Shown here: one piece after another, positions 39,543-47,944 of the stretch
How positions within the stretch are numbered: position 1 is the stretch's first letter
How the letters are laid out: every line of letters begins with the position of its first letter
Assembly (NCBI RefSeq): GCF_000759445.1
Contig: NZ_JRMB01000002.1
Coordinates: 744,001 to 808,000 of the forward strand
Length of the DNA stretch: 64,000 nucleotides
DNA from: Pseudomonas lutea
GTDB taxonomy: Bacteria; Pseudomonadota; Gammaproteobacteria; Pseudomonadales; Pseudomonadaceae
Reading direction: 5' to 3'
Translations under genes and position numbers: made by a program
The notes under the pieces: model-generated
The model's database searches: none
What the model was told of the DNA's origin: nothing
What the model saw: only the letters and a program-made list of their open reading frames with translations

Positions 39543-40769
39543 ATGACCACAGCGAGCAGCCTGATGAACAGCACCGCATACGCGACACCGGAAACAGTGG
39601 ATGAGCAGGCTCGGAGCGAGGAGTTCTGGGGGCAGATTGCTGCGCAGTATGATCTGGAGCCTGGCCCGGTCAACTTTGAGCACGGCTATTTCGGCCGCAT
39701 GACCCGCGCGGCACTTCAGGACTACGAGCAAAACCTTGCTTACGTCAACCGCAGCAACTCGGTCTATGTGAGGCAACAGTTCGACACGCAGGACAGCGAG
39801 ACCATCCGCGCCGACCTTGCAAGCCTGCTCAACGTGCCCGTGCGGGACGTCGCCTTGACCCGCTCCGCATCCGAATCGGTGCAGTCGCTTATTCGCAACT
39901 ACAACGGCCTGGTTCCCGGTGATCAGGTGCTCGTAAGTGACCTGGATTACAACAGCGTTCAAACCGGCATGCGCTGGCTGGCGAAAAACCGTGGCGTGGA
40001 GGTGATCGAAATCACCCACCAGCACCCTGCCAGCCACGACGCGCTATTGCAGGCCTACCGTGAAGCATTCGCTGCCCATCCCCGCCTCAAGCTGGTTGCG
40101 CTGACCTACGTCACCCACCGGACCGGGCTGGTGATGCCGGTCAAGGCAATCGCCGAGCTGGCCAGGGATCACGGCGTGGAGGTGATTCTTGACGGCGCTC
40201 ATGCGCTGGGTTTGCTGGATTTCGAGCTCGCGGACCTGGGCGTCTCGTTTGCCGGGTTCAATTTGCAGAAGTGGATAGGCGCACCGTTGAGCCTGGGCTT
40301 TATCTACGTAAAGCAGGCGCGCCTGAGTGCTATTGATCCGGACATGGCGGACGAACGTTATGGAGCGGACGATATTCTCGGACGCGTCCCGTATGGCACG
40401 CCGAATATTCCAGCACTGATGACGCTGCCCAAAGTCTTCGCAGACCACCGTGCCATGGGAGGTGCGATCGCCAAGGGTGCCCGGCTGGCTTACCTGCGAG
40501 ACTGTTGGGTGACTCAGGCGCGAGCAATTGAGGGCATCGACGTGCTCACGCCGGACGATCCCCGGCTGTATTGCGGCATTACCTCATTCAGGTTCAGCCG
40601 TCACGCCGATCAGGAACGCATGGTTAAACGCCTGTTGGATGAGTACGGAATCTTCGCGGTGACGCGGGAAGGGTCCGCTTGCGGGACGTGCATTCGCATC
40701 ACCCCGGGCTTTACCACCTCCATCAAGGACATTGAACGCTTGGTGGCGGCATTGCGCGCGCTCGCCTGA
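39543..40769 (+). CDS. Class V aminotransferase-like PLP enzyme (isopenicillin N epimerase-like)
   Basis: The 408-aa protein is a fold-type I PLP enzyme of the class V group. Visible sites are the ligand loop RSASESVQSL, Asp217 and His220 in EVILDGAHALG (cofactor contacts) and the PLP lysine Lys243 in FNLQKWIGAPLS. It resembles isopenicillin N epimerase/cysteine desulfurase-like proteins more than true IscS, and lacks the mobile-loop active cysteine context of desulfurases. Substrate unknown; no biosynthetic cluster surrounds it. Start at 39543 or 39564 (second Met). Confidence 0.8.
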   Translation: MTTASSLMNSTAYATPETVDEQARSEEFWGQIAAQYDLEPGPVNFEHGYFGRMTRAALQDYEQNLAYVNRSNSVYVRQQFDTQDSETIRADLASLLNVPVRDVALTRSASESVQSLIRNYNGLVPGDQVLVSDLDYNSVQTGMRWLAKNRGVEVIEITHQHPASHDALLQAYREAFAAHPRLKLVALTYVTHRTGLVMPVKAIAELARDHGVEVILDGAHALGLLDFELADLGVSFAGFNLQKWIGAPLSLGFIYVKQARLSAIDPDMADERYGADDILGRVPYGTPNIPALMTLPKVFADHRAMGGAIAKGARLAYLRDCWVTQARAIEGIDVLTPDDPRLYCGITSFRFSRHADQERMVKRLLDEYGIFAVTREGSACGTCIRITPGFTTSIKDIERLVAALRALA

Positions 40770-40807
40770 CCCGACATGAATGACCTGGCCAAGACGACCC
40801 ATTAAAC

Positions 40808-40841
40808 CAAAAAAAACGGCGCCCCCATCACGGAGACGCCG
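40808..40841 (-). terminator. Second (distal) intrinsic terminator downstream of eda
   Basis: On the minus strand CGGCGTCTCC pairs fully, with wobble pairs, with GGGGGCGCCG over a GTGAT loop, and eight Ts follow. The A-run on the plus strand (40809-40816) makes it less effective for the converging aminotransferase-like gene. Confidence 0.85.
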
Positions 40842-41109
40842 CATAAACCATCGAGAAACGAACTACAAAGGAGCGGCAAAGATAAGCGTCCCAGCGACAC
40901 TTCGCGGGGTACATATTTATGTCGTGCAGAAAAACTCGAAAAAAAAGCGGCGCTCCCGACCAAGGAGCACCGCTAAATAGCCATGCAACAACAACGACTT
41001 CTGCAGCAACGCCCCGCAGAGCGTTTCAATCCAATCATATTCAGTATTTAACCAGCCTTCACTTGAACGAAGGCTGAAGGGCCTAGCACCTGTGCGCCAG
41101 CGCTTGGGC
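40842..41109. other. Gene-free stretch between the converging aminotransferase-like gene and eda
   Basis: From the aminotransferase-like stop (40769) to the eda stop is 340 bp without a plausible protein gene. It holds two minus-strand terminators (listed separately) and a further hairpin, CAGCCTTC with GAAGGCTG, around 41053-41076. The 95 bp between the two terminators (40842-40936) is A-rich on the plus strand and could be the body of a small minus-strand RNA, but no promoter is convincing. Confidence 0.5.
40938..40974 (-). terminator. First intrinsic terminator downstream of eda
   Basis: On the minus strand AGCGGTGCTCC pairs with GGAGCGCCGCT (11 bp, one G-U pair) over a seven-base loop, followed by eight Ts. 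The same mismatch is A-C on the plus strand, so it favours minus-strand transcripts. Confidence 0.93.
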
Positions 41110-41784
41110 TCAGTCGAATAAGGCAATCGCCTCGGCCGTGGCGTCGGTAATGCGCTGCCAGTCGCCGTTCTTCACCCATGCGTTGTCGATCATCCAGGTA
41201 CCGCCCACGCACATCACGTTCGGCAGCGCCATGTAGCTTTTCAGGTTGGCCGCGCTGACGCCGCCGGTTGGGCAGAAGCGGACTTCCGGGAACGGGCCGC
41301 CCAACGCCTTGATGGCACCCACACCCCCGCTGATCTCTGCGGGGAACAACTTGAAGCGGCGATAACCCAGCGCATACCCGATCATGATTTCCGAAGCGCT
41401 GCTGATTCCCGGCAGCAAAGGCAATTCGCTCTGCGCGCCGGCTTCCAGCAAATCCTGAGTGCTGCCAGGCGTGACGATGAACTGGGAACCCGCCTCTTCC
41501 GCGGCCTTGAGCATGTGACGATCAAGAATGGTCCCGGCACCCACGCTCATCTCCGGACGCGCGTCACGCAGCATGCGGATGGCCTTCAGCCCAAACTCCG
41601 AGCGCAGGGTGATTTCCAGCGCATTCAGACCGCCTGCGGCCAGGGCGTCGGCCAGCGGCAAGACATCCTGTTCGCGGGCGATGGTGATGACCGGGAGAAT
41701 CTTCGCTTTCGCGCAGAGCGCGTCGATCTGGGCAATCTTGCTCGCCATGCTGTTCAACGGCTGCTTCACTTGGGTATTTTCCAT
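41110..41784 (-). CDS. eda: 2-dehydro-3-deoxy-6-phosphogluconate (KDPG) aldolase
   Basis: Eda splits KDPG into pyruvate and glyceraldehyde 3-phosphate, the last step of the Entner-Doudoroff pathway. The 224-aa class I aldolase shows the catalytic Glu in ALEITLRSE, the Schiff-base lysine in YRRFKLFPAE and the phosphate-site FCPTGGVS. The ATG at 41784 has AAGGA about 10 nt upstream; the longer frame overlaps pgl. It is the last gene of zwf-pgl-eda. Confidence 0.96.
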   Translation of the reverse strand: MENTQVKQPLNSMASKIAQIDALCAKAKILPVITIAREQDVLPLADALAAGGLNALEITLRSEFGLKAIRMLRDARPEMSVGAGTILDRHMLKAAEEAGSQFIVTPGSTQDLLEAGAQSELPLLPGISSASEIMIGYALGYRRFKLFPAEISGGVGAIKALGGPFPEVRFCPTGGVSAANLKSYMALPNVMCVGGTWMIDNAWVKNGDWQRITDATAEAIALFD

Positions 41785-41801
41785 GGCGGCTGATCCTTTG
41801 C

Positions 41802-42521
41802 TTATGGGCACCAGTAGATCTCTAGAGACGGGTTGAGGAACGCGCGCACGGGCATTTCGGCGAGGTCATCGCCTGCCAGGGCCGCGCGCAATGTGTCGAG
41901 TTTGGCCTGCCCTGAAACGGACAAGATGGTGGTCGCTGCCGACGCCAGTACGGGCCGGGTCAGGGTCAGACGCTGATGCGGGACGGTCGGCGCGAGCATG
42001 GGCAGGCAGCGACGATCACTGTTGAGGTCCAGCGCTTCCTTCAGATGCGGACTGTCGGGGAACAGCGATGCGGTGTGGCCGTCGTCGCCCATCCCCAGAA
42101 TCAGCACGTCGATCTTCGGCAGCGCCTTGAGTGCCTCGTCAGTCTCGGCCGCGGCTTCATCCACCGTCGTCGTCGCACGGTACAGACTAAAGAAACCCGC
42201 CTCGGCCGCCGGGCCCTGAAGCAGAAAACGCTTGAGCAGGCCTTCGTTGCTGTCGGCGTGCTCGGTCGGCACCCAGCGCTCGTCAGCCAGACTGACGCAG
42301 ACTTTCGACCATTCAAGTGGCTTCTGGGCCAGCGCTTTGAAAAACGCCACCGGACTTTTGCCACCCGATACCACCAGCGTGGCCGTGCCGTGGGGATTAC
42401 TGGAAATCGCAGCACCCAGGCGCTCAGCCACGTGATCGGCCAGCGTGTTCGCAAGCACTTCAGCGTTTTCGAATTCGTGGGTTTTCAGACCCGCCGGAAA
42501 TTCAAGTTCACATATCGCCAT
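41802..42521 (-). CDS. pgl: 6-phosphogluconolactonase
   Basis: Pgl hydrolyses 6-phosphogluconolactone to 6-phosphogluconate. The 239-aa protein belongs to the NagB-like DevB family: [40 protein letters not shown] and [24 protein letters not shown] lies 8 nt before the ATG at 42521. It overlaps the end of zwf by 14 nt, so translation of the two is coupled. Confidence 0.95.
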   Translation of the reverse strand: MAICELEFPAGLKTHEFENAEVLANTLADHVAERLGAAISSNPHGTATLVVSGGKSPVAFFKALAQKPLEWSKVCVSLADERWVPTEHADSNEGLLKRFLLQGPAAEAGFFSLYRATTTVDEAAAETDEALKALPKIDVLILGMGDDGHTASLFPDSPHLKEALDLNSDRRCLPMLAPTVPHQRLTLTRPVLASAATTILSVSGQAKLDTLRAALAGDDLAEMPVRAFLNPSLEIYWCP

Positions 42522-43977
42522 ACCAGGACCTCCCGTCACGCGTAATCAGAGCGATGGAGCTCATCGGCCCCCATGAACCGGCGGGATAAGGCTTGGGCGC
42601 GTCGCCCGCCTTCTTCCAGCCAGCGATCAACTGGTCGCACCATTGCCATGCGTATTCAATTTCATCTTTGCGGACAAACAGATTCTGGTTGCCTCGCATG
42701 ACCTCAAGCAGCAAACGCTCGTAGGCGTCCGGTACACGCGCGCTGCGGTAGGCATCGGAAAAACTCAGCTGCAACGGGTTACTGCGCAGCTGCATGCCTT
42801 TGTCCAGGCCTTGATCCTTGGTCATCACTTGCAGCGAGATGCCTTCATCGGGCTGCAGGCGGATGATCAGCCGGTTGCTGATCTGCAAGCGCTGTTCGGG
42901 GGCGAAGATGTAGTGCGGCGGCTCTTTGAAGTGGATCACGATCTGCGACAGTTTTTGCGGCATGCGCTTGCCCGTGCGCAGGTAGAACGGCACGCCTGAC
43001 CAGCGCCAGTTACGGATGTCGGCGCGAATCGCGACGAACGTCTCGGTGTCGCTTTGGGTATTGGAGTTTTCTTCTTCAAGGTAACCGGGCACCGGTTTGC
43101 CGTCGCTGTAGCCGGCGATGTACTGCCCGCGCACCACTTGCGTGGCCAGACGCTCCGGCGTGAACGGCGCCAGTGCCTTGAGCACTTTTACCTTCTCATC
43201 GCGGATGCTGTCGGCCGAGAGGTCGCTGGGCGGGTCCATCGCGATCAGGCAGAGCAATTGCAGCAGGTGGTTCTGAATCATGTCGCGCAACTGGCCGGCC
43301 TGATCAAAATAGCCCCAGCGCCCCTCAATGCCGACCTTCTCTGCCACGGTGATTTCCACGTGGGAGATGTGGTTCTGGTTCCACTGCGTTTCGAACAGAC
43401 TGTTGGCGAAACGCAGCGCAATGAGGTTCTGCACCGTGTCCTTGCCCAGGTAGTGGTCGATCCGGTAGATACGGGTCTCGGGCAAATACTGCGCGACGGC
43501 ATCATTGACCCTACGCGACGAGGCGAGGTCATGCCCGATGGGCTTTTCCAGCACGGCGCGGGTACGTTCGGTCAAGCCGACCAGCGCGAGGTTTTCGCAG
43601 ATGGCGCCATAGACTGACGCGGGGGTCGCGAAGTAGGCAATCATGGTCGGCGCGTCGCCTACGGCTTCAGCCAGCGCGACGTAATCGTCGCCCTTGAGGA
43701 AGTCCACGTGCAGGTAACTCAGGCGAGCCTGAAAACGCTCCACGTGCTCGGTCTCAAGCTGCGCCTCGGGAACGAAGCGACGCAGGCTTTTATCGATGTA
43801 AGCCAGGTGCTCTTCAGGCGTCCCGGGCTCACGGGCCAACGCAATAATTCGGGTCTCGGCATGCAGCAGTCCAGCTCGATCAAGCTGGTACAACGCAGGA
43901 AACAGTTTGCGTACCGCCAGGTCACCCAAGGCGCCAAACAACGCAAAAGTGCACGGTTCAACCGTAATCGAGAGCAT
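42508..43977 (-). CDS. zwf: Glucose-6-phosphate 1-dehydrogenase
   Basis: Zwf oxidises glucose 6-phosphate to 6-phosphogluconolactone, feeding the Entner-Doudoroff pathway and NAD(P)H pools. The 489-aa protein has the dinucleotide loop [16 protein letters not shown] (Leu replaces the usual Ser of GASGDL), the catalytic signature [14 protein letters not shown] and the EKPIGHDL motif. It is the first gene of zwf-pgl-eda and divergent from hexR, with two HexR-type operators between. Confidence 0.96.
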   Translation of the reverse strand: MLSITVEPCTFALFGALGDLAVRKLFPALYQLDRAGLLHAETRIIALAREPGTPEEHLAYIDKSLRRFVPEAQLETEHVERFQARLSYLHVDFLKGDDYVALAEAVGDAPTMIAYFATPASVYGAICENLALVGLTERTRAVLEKPIGHDLASSRRVNDAVAQYLPETRIYRIDHYLGKDTVQNLIALRFANSLFETQWNQNHISHVEITVAEKVGIEGRWGYFDQAGQLRDMIQNHLLQLLCLIAMDPPSDLSADSIRDEKVKVLKALAPFTPERLATQVVRGQYIAGYSDGKPVPGYLEEENSNTQSDTETFVAIRADIRNWRWSGVPFYLRTGKRMPQKLSQIVIHFKEPPHYIFAPEQRLQISNRLIIRLQPDEGISLQVMTKDQGLDKGMQLRSNPLQLSFSDAYRSARVPDAYERLLLEVMRGNQNLFVRKDEIEYAWQWCDQLIAGWKKAGDAPKPYPAGSWGPMSSIALITRDGRSWYGDM

Positions 43978-44042
43978 AATGTTGGTTCTTTTATCAAGTT
44001 AGGCTACAAATACCTTTTTTAAAGGCGTTACTCAAGGCCAAA

Positions 44043-44058
44043 TGTAGTAATAACCACA
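44043..44058. promoter_or_regulatory. HexR-type operator 1 in the zwf-hexR intergenic region
   Basis: TGTAGT-N4-ACCACA is a 16-bp near-palindrome resembling the published HexR motif (TGTAAT-A/T-rich-ATTACA in gamma-proteobacteria). It lies about 66 bp before the zwf start and 150 bp before hexR. Assignment is by sequence pattern and location only. Confidence 0.6.
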
Positions 44059-44083
44059 ACATCCCCACCAAAACCACATTAGA

Positions 44084-44097
44084 GTGGTGATCACCAC
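44084..44097. promoter_or_regulatory. HexR-type operator 2, perfect 14-bp palindrome
   Basis: GTGGTGATCACCAC is a perfect dyad with the same half-site spacing (GTGGT-N4-ACCAC) as operator 1 (GTGGT-N4-ACTAC on the minus strand). The two centres are 40 bp apart, close to four helical turns, which would place two dimers on the same DNA face. Confidence 0.55.
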
Positions 44098-44208
44098 AGG
44101 CCCTCAGTACGATAGGCCACCTTTGCGACAGGCTAAAGGCCCAAATTCCGACTCTTTTAATAAAGGCCCGCTGACCGGCCTGTTGCCGTTTCATCAGAAG
44201 GACAATCA

Positions 44209-45078
44209 ATGGACCGCGTACGCAATCTTCTGGAGCAGATCCAGAGTCGTCTGGAAGAGCTGAACAAGGCCGAGCGCAAGGTCGCCGAGGCGATTCTGAG
44301 CAATCCCCAGCAGGCCACCCGATTCAGCATCGCCGCGTTGGCGCAGGCCGCGAAGGTCAGCGAACCGACGGTCAATCGATTCTGCCGCTCGTTCGATGTC
44401 AGCGGGTATCCCGAGTTGAAGTTGCAGCTGGCGCAAAGCCTGGCCAGCGGCGCCGCCTACGTCAGCCGCGCGGTGGAAGCCGATGACAACCCGGAAGCCT
44501 ACACGCGGAAGATCTTCGGCAGCGCGATTGCCTCCCTCGACAGTGTCTGTCAGGTGCTTGACCCGAATCTGATCAGCAAAGCAGTCGATCTGCTGATACA
44601 GGCCCGTCAGATCCACTTCTTCGGCCTCGGCGCGTCTGCGCCGGTCGCACTGGATGCGCAACACAAGTTTTTCCGCTTCAACCTGGCCGTTACCGCCCAT
44701 GCCGACGTGCTGGTGCAGCGCATGCTGGCGTCGGTCGCGCACACGGGCGAGCTATTCGTCATCATCTCGTACACCGGGCGTACCCGCGAGCTGGTGGAAG
44801 TGGCACGCATCGCCAGGGAAAACGGCGCGTCAGTGTTGGGCCTGACGGCTGCCAACTCGCCCTTGGCGAAAGCCAGCACGTTGAGCCTGAACATACCGCT
44901 GCCGGAAGACACCGACATCTATATGCCCATGACCTCGCGGATCGTGCAGCTGACGGTTCTGGATGTTCTGGCGACGGGCATGACGCTGCGCCGGGGCGTC
45001 GACTTCCAGCCGCACCTGCGCAAGATCAAAGAGAGCCTGAACGCCAGCCGCTATCCGGCGGACGATGAGCTGAATTGA
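44209..45078 (+). CDS. hexR: Glucose-metabolism repressor HexR (RpiR family)
   Basis: HexR represses zwf-pgl-eda, edd-glk and gap, and is released by KDPG. The 289-aa protein has an N-terminal RpiR helix-turn-helix domain (about 1-77; [24 protein letters not shown]) and a C-terminal SIS domain (about 120-250; [21 protein letters not shown], the sugar-phosphate loop [14 protein letters not shown]). GAAGGA precedes the ATG by about 7 nt. Its place divergent from zwf is the standard Pseudomonas arrangement. Confidence 0.96.
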   Translation: MDRVRNLLEQIQSRLEELNKAERKVAEAILSNPQQATRFSIAALAQAAKVSEPTVNRFCRSFDVSGYPELKLQLAQSLASGAAYVSRAVEADDNPEAYTRKIFGSAIASLDSVCQVLDPNLISKAVDLLIQARQIHFFGLGASAPVALDAQHKFFRFNLAVTAHADVLVQRMLASVAHTGELFVIISYTGRTRELVEVARIARENGASVLGLTAANSPLAKASTLSLNIPLPEDTDIYMPMTSRIVQLTVLDVLATGMTLRRGVDFQPHLRKIKESLNASRYPADDELN

Positions 45079-45410
45079 GCAAACGCTGAGTTTGCAGGAC
45101 CGCGCTTGTCCGTGATTAGGCATTCCGGCTTTCCACATCTCAGTGGCTTGAAAAGCTTTCGCGAGCAAGCTCACTCCTACAGTTCCAGTCCCTGACCAAG
45201 AATTTTGGGATCACAAAACACCTGTGGGAGTGAGCTTGCTCGCGAGGCGGTGGGTCAGGGAGAGATAACCGCGCTGACACCCTGCGTTCGCGGGCAAGCG
45301 CGCTCCTACACTGGTCGGGCGTGAGATATAACCGCGCTGGCACCCTGCATTCGCAGGCAAGCGCGCTACTGTTTTGGCCGTGGATGCCGATGAATAGCTT
45401 TTTACGTCGC
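45079..45410. repeat. REP cluster filling the hexR-mutarotase gap
   Basis: Four REP copies occupy this 332-bp gap. Two (45151-45183 and 45223-45252) are an inverted pair with the core CTTTCGCGAGCAAGCTCACTC. Two more (45273-45310 and 45334-45370) have the related core TTCGCGGGCAAGCGCGCTCC and sit in a direct duplication of about 60 bp starting at 45263 and 45323 (AGATAACCGCGCTGACACC-like). Two REP subtypes are thus side by side. No coding sequence is credible here. Confidence 0.8.
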
Positions 45411-46292
45411 TCAGTGGGCCAACGTAGCTTGCAGGCTCAGCGTGGCGTGCTGACCCGGTGCCAGGCTCAGGCATTCATCCACACCAGACGCCGCTTCTAC
45501 CCGAAGAAAACCCATGGCCTCTTCGCCCCCTACACCGAGTAAGGGTCGGTTGCCGGGATGCCAGACCACCGTCCTGTCGCTGTCGCCCGTGTCGATGCTC
45601 AGACTTCGCTGCCAGGCGTCGTCTCGCAGTTCGAGTACGCCTGCGTGCTCGAAGACGCGCTGACAACCGCCCAGAATGCGCAGATCGCCTTCGTGCTCAC
45701 AGGCGCTGCGGGTCAGCTCGTCGTAGCCGTGCGTCCCCTCAAGGCCCTGCAATGCGACATCTGCCACATCGCTGATCCGCCAGTAGGGATGAAACCCGTG
45801 ACCAAAGTGACAAACCTCGCTGTCCTGGTGCCGCGTCGTCAAACGCAGATCCATCCCCTGCCCCAGCTCTGCATACAAGTCTGCCTGCCAGTCCCACAGC
45901 TTCAGCTGCCAGTGTAATGTCACACCCCCGGCGTGCTCTTGGCTGTCCACAAGCTTCCAGTCCAGCAAGCGCCCCCAGCCATTTGCAGGCCAGCCACTTT
46001 CTCCCGGATGCCGCCCCACCCACGGCCAACTGACCGGCACACCGCCGCGTATCGCGCCGACCAGAGGCCACTGCGCGGCACACCATAACCACGGTTTCTG
46101 CCCGCAAGGCTCGAAATGCAGCAACTGGGCGCCCTGCCGACTGAACACTGCCCGACACTGCTCGTGATTGATAACGAGCACATCGCGCTGTTGATAGCGC
46201 TCCCACTGAAAAGTCGGCTGCGGGCGAACCGCGGTGAAAAAACGCTGGAGAGGGTGCTCGATCGAGCCGGTTTCGCTGAAGGGCATCGGCAT
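45411..46292 (-). CDS. D-hexose-6-phosphate mutarotase (YeaD-like)
   Basis: The 293-aa protein belongs to the galactose-mutarotase-like fold group of glucose-6-phosphate 1-epimerases: WLWCAAQWPLVGAIRGGVPVSWPWVGRHP, the catalytic-histidine region CHFGHGFHPYWRISDV and VVWHPGN. It should interconvert alpha and beta anomers of glucose 6-phosphate, supplying Zwf with the beta form. It lies after oprB on the minus strand; an alternative ATG two codons later (46286) exists. Confidence 0.88.
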   Translation of the reverse strand: MPMPFSETGSIEHPLQRFFTAVRPQPTFQWERYQQRDVLVINHEQCRAVFSRQGAQLLHFEPCGQKPWLWCAAQWPLVGAIRGGVPVSWPWVGRHPGESGWPANGWGRLLDWKLVDSQEHAGGVTLHWQLKLWDWQADLYAELGQGMDLRLTTRHQDSEVCHFGHGFHPYWRISDVADVALQGLEGTHGYDELTRSACEHEGDLRILGGCQRVFEHAGVLELRDDAWQRSLSIDTGDSDRTVVWHPGNRPLLGVGGEEAMGFLRVEAASGVDECLSLAPGQHATLSLQATLAH

Positions 46293-46364
46293 GGCGCTCC
46301 AGATGGCAGTTACTCAGGCGAGAAAAAATGCTCCCGAACAGAACCGTCGGTGGCGAAAAGTACG

Positions 46365-46394
46365 CAAAAAAAAACGGGCAGCCTGGCTGCCCGT
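46365..46394 (-). terminator. Intrinsic terminator after oprB
   Basis: ACGGGCAGCC and GGCTGCCCGT form a near-perfect dyad (46374-46394), and a run of nine Ts follows on the minus strand. Confidence 0.92.
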
Positions 46395-46449
46395 AAAGCA
46401 CACACGACCTTTGATCGTTTGTGAAGCGCGGAGGAGCGTCCGCCTTGCG

Positions 46450-47805
46450 TTAGAACTTCGACTGAATCTTGATACCGGCAACCAGTGCGTTCTGGACATC
46501 GTCCACGCCGCCTGGGCTCTTCACGTATTGCAGGTTAGGACGCACGGTCAGCCAGTCTGTTACATGCACGCCGTAGTAGATTTCCGAGTTGTATTCGGTC
46601 TTCTGGATCGGCAGGTAGCCTGGGTTGTCGTAGTCTTCGATACCGTTGACGGCGTTAACCAGACGACGGTTGTCCTGCGCGTCATCGTTGACGTGGATAC
46701 GTGCGACGCCAACACCGATGTCATCCTTTGGACGTGCATCGAATGGGCCTTTGTAGACGAAGCCGATCTGCTGGTAGTTGTCGACGAAGTTGGTCGCTTT
46801 GTCATGCACAGTCGCGTTGGCGAAGATGCTCAGACCACGCGATGCGTCGCCGTTGTGGGCAGTCAGCTGCTGCTGCGCAACGACCCACCAGCCGTGCTTG
46901 TCTTTGTGCGACTTGAAGTCACCGCCGGCAGTTGCCTGAGGCTGGCCGTTCTCGTTCTCGTAGAGATCGTCTGCGCTCGGGTTGCTCACGTAGTAACCCA
47001 GACGGTATTCGCCTGGCAGCGAGTTGACGCTCGGCGACCACACGACTTCAACCGGTACGACGGTGCCTTTGGAGCCACTGCCGCTCAGCTTGAAGCTGTT
47101 GCCGGTTTCGAGGTACGAAGGGTTCTGCTCGTAGACACCGATCTGCGCGAACAACTCAGGCGTGATGTTGTACTTGACGCGAGCTGCCCACTGGCTGACA
47201 GGCCAGTTGTACCAGGTGTTTACGTAGTTACCGACCTGCGAGCCGCAGAACGAAAGGTTCTGGAAGTCGCATGGAAAGCTGTTGAAGTCTTCGCCTTCAC
47301 CGAAACGGCCGACCTTGATGTCCAGCTTGCCGTCGAAGTACTTCTGCTTGACCCACATCTGGGTCAGGCGCCAGGTCTGACCCCGGCCCCAGACTTCCTG
47401 GGACGAGCTGAGCGTGCCGGCACGCGGATCGCCGATACGGTCATTGGAAATGTTGTTGCCGCTACGCTCGGTGATCGCGAGTTTGAATTCCGCATCGTGC
47501 CAGCCGAGGATCTTCTGCAGGTCCATCTGCACGCCGAACGCAAACTGGTCGCTGTAGCGGCCGGTACGGTCGTCGTTGTAACCACCGTTGAGGTTGGAGG
47601 CGGCTTCGCCCACGTATTCAATCGGGAAATCGTAGCCCTTGTCATACAGCTCCTGGCGCAGACCGCCCCAGTCGCCCGTCATGTGCTCGCTGGCCTTGAA
47701 CGGCTCCATCGCGGATGCCGATCCGGAAATAGTCAACGCGCTCAGGACAGACAACCCACCGATCAGCTGAAACTGGTTCAGCGACTTGTTACGTACCTTC
47801 TTCAT
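46450..47805 (-). CDS. oprB: Carbohydrate-selective outer-membrane porin OprB
   Basis: OprB is the glucose-inducible porin that admits glucose and related sugars. The 451-aa precursor has a signal peptide ending SGSASA, an N-terminal MTGDWGGLRQELYDKGYDFPIEYVG typical of the OprB family, and a final strand ending in Phe (GIKIQSKF), the outer-membrane insertion signal. It follows the ABC ATPase gene after 139 bp. An Hfq/Crc-type CA motif lies 17-27 nt before the ATG, consistent with catabolite repression. Confidence 0.95.
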   Translation of the reverse strand: MKKVRNKSLNQFQLIGGLSVLSALTISGSASAMEPFKASEHMTGDWGGLRQELYDKGYDFPIEYVGEAASNLNGGYNDDRTGRYSDQFAFGVQMDLQKILGWHDAEFKLAITERSGNNISNDRIGDPRAGTLSSSQEVWGRGQTWRLTQMWVKQKYFDGKLDIKVGRFGEGEDFNSFPCDFQNLSFCGSQVGNYVNTWYNWPVSQWAARVKYNITPELFAQIGVYEQNPSYLETGNSFKLSGSGSKGTVVPVEVVWSPSVNSLPGEYRLGYYVSNPSADDLYENENGQPQATAGGDFKSHKDKHGWWVVAQQQLTAHNGDASRGLSIFANATVHDKATNFVDNYQQIGFVYKGPFDARPKDDIGVGVARIHVNDDAQDNRRLVNAVNGIEDYDNPGYLPIQKTEYNSEIYYGVHVTDWLTVRPNLQYVKSPGGVDDVQNALVAGIKIQSKF

Positions 47806-47821
47806 CCCTTAGATCCTCGTT

Positions 47822-47832
47822 TTATTGTTATT
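47822..47832 (-). promoter_or_regulatory. Hfq/Crc CA motif in the oprB leader
   Basis: The minus strand reads AATAACAATAA, an exact match to the known AAYAACAAYAA motif bound by Hfq with Crc, 17 nt upstream of the oprB start codon and before the Shine-Dalgarno. Confidence 0.75.
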
Positions 47833-47870
47833 AGCTTTTTGAACAGCGTTGAACCACTTACTTCGTGTGC

Positions 47871-47906
47871 ATGACGGGCTTGGTACGGCAGACATCCACC
47901 CGTCAT
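47871..47906. repeat. Inverted repeat in the oprB upstream region
   Basis: ATGACGGG (47871-47878) and CCCGTCAT (47899-47906) form 8-bp perfect arms around 20 bases, 66 bp before oprB. It could be an operator or an mRNA hairpin between the ATPase gene and oprB. Confidence 0.4.
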
Positions 47907-47944
47907 ATGTGCTCGTGGGCGCAGTGCTCCTGCACCCTGAGGGG

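Noticed and set aside
40984..40997. Plus-strand CAACAACAAC as part of a CrcZ-type decoy RNA
   Set aside because: Only one CA motif is present and the known Crc RNAs carry several; there is no plus-strand promoter or terminator that fits.
42508..42521. Frameshift between zwf and pgl
   Set aside because: Both genes are complete; the 14-base overlap is a normal coupled arrangement with its own Shine-Dalgarno for pgl.
45211..45474. Reading frames in the REP cluster
   Set aside because: They consist of translated REP sequence and end within or against neighbouring genes; no ribosome site.
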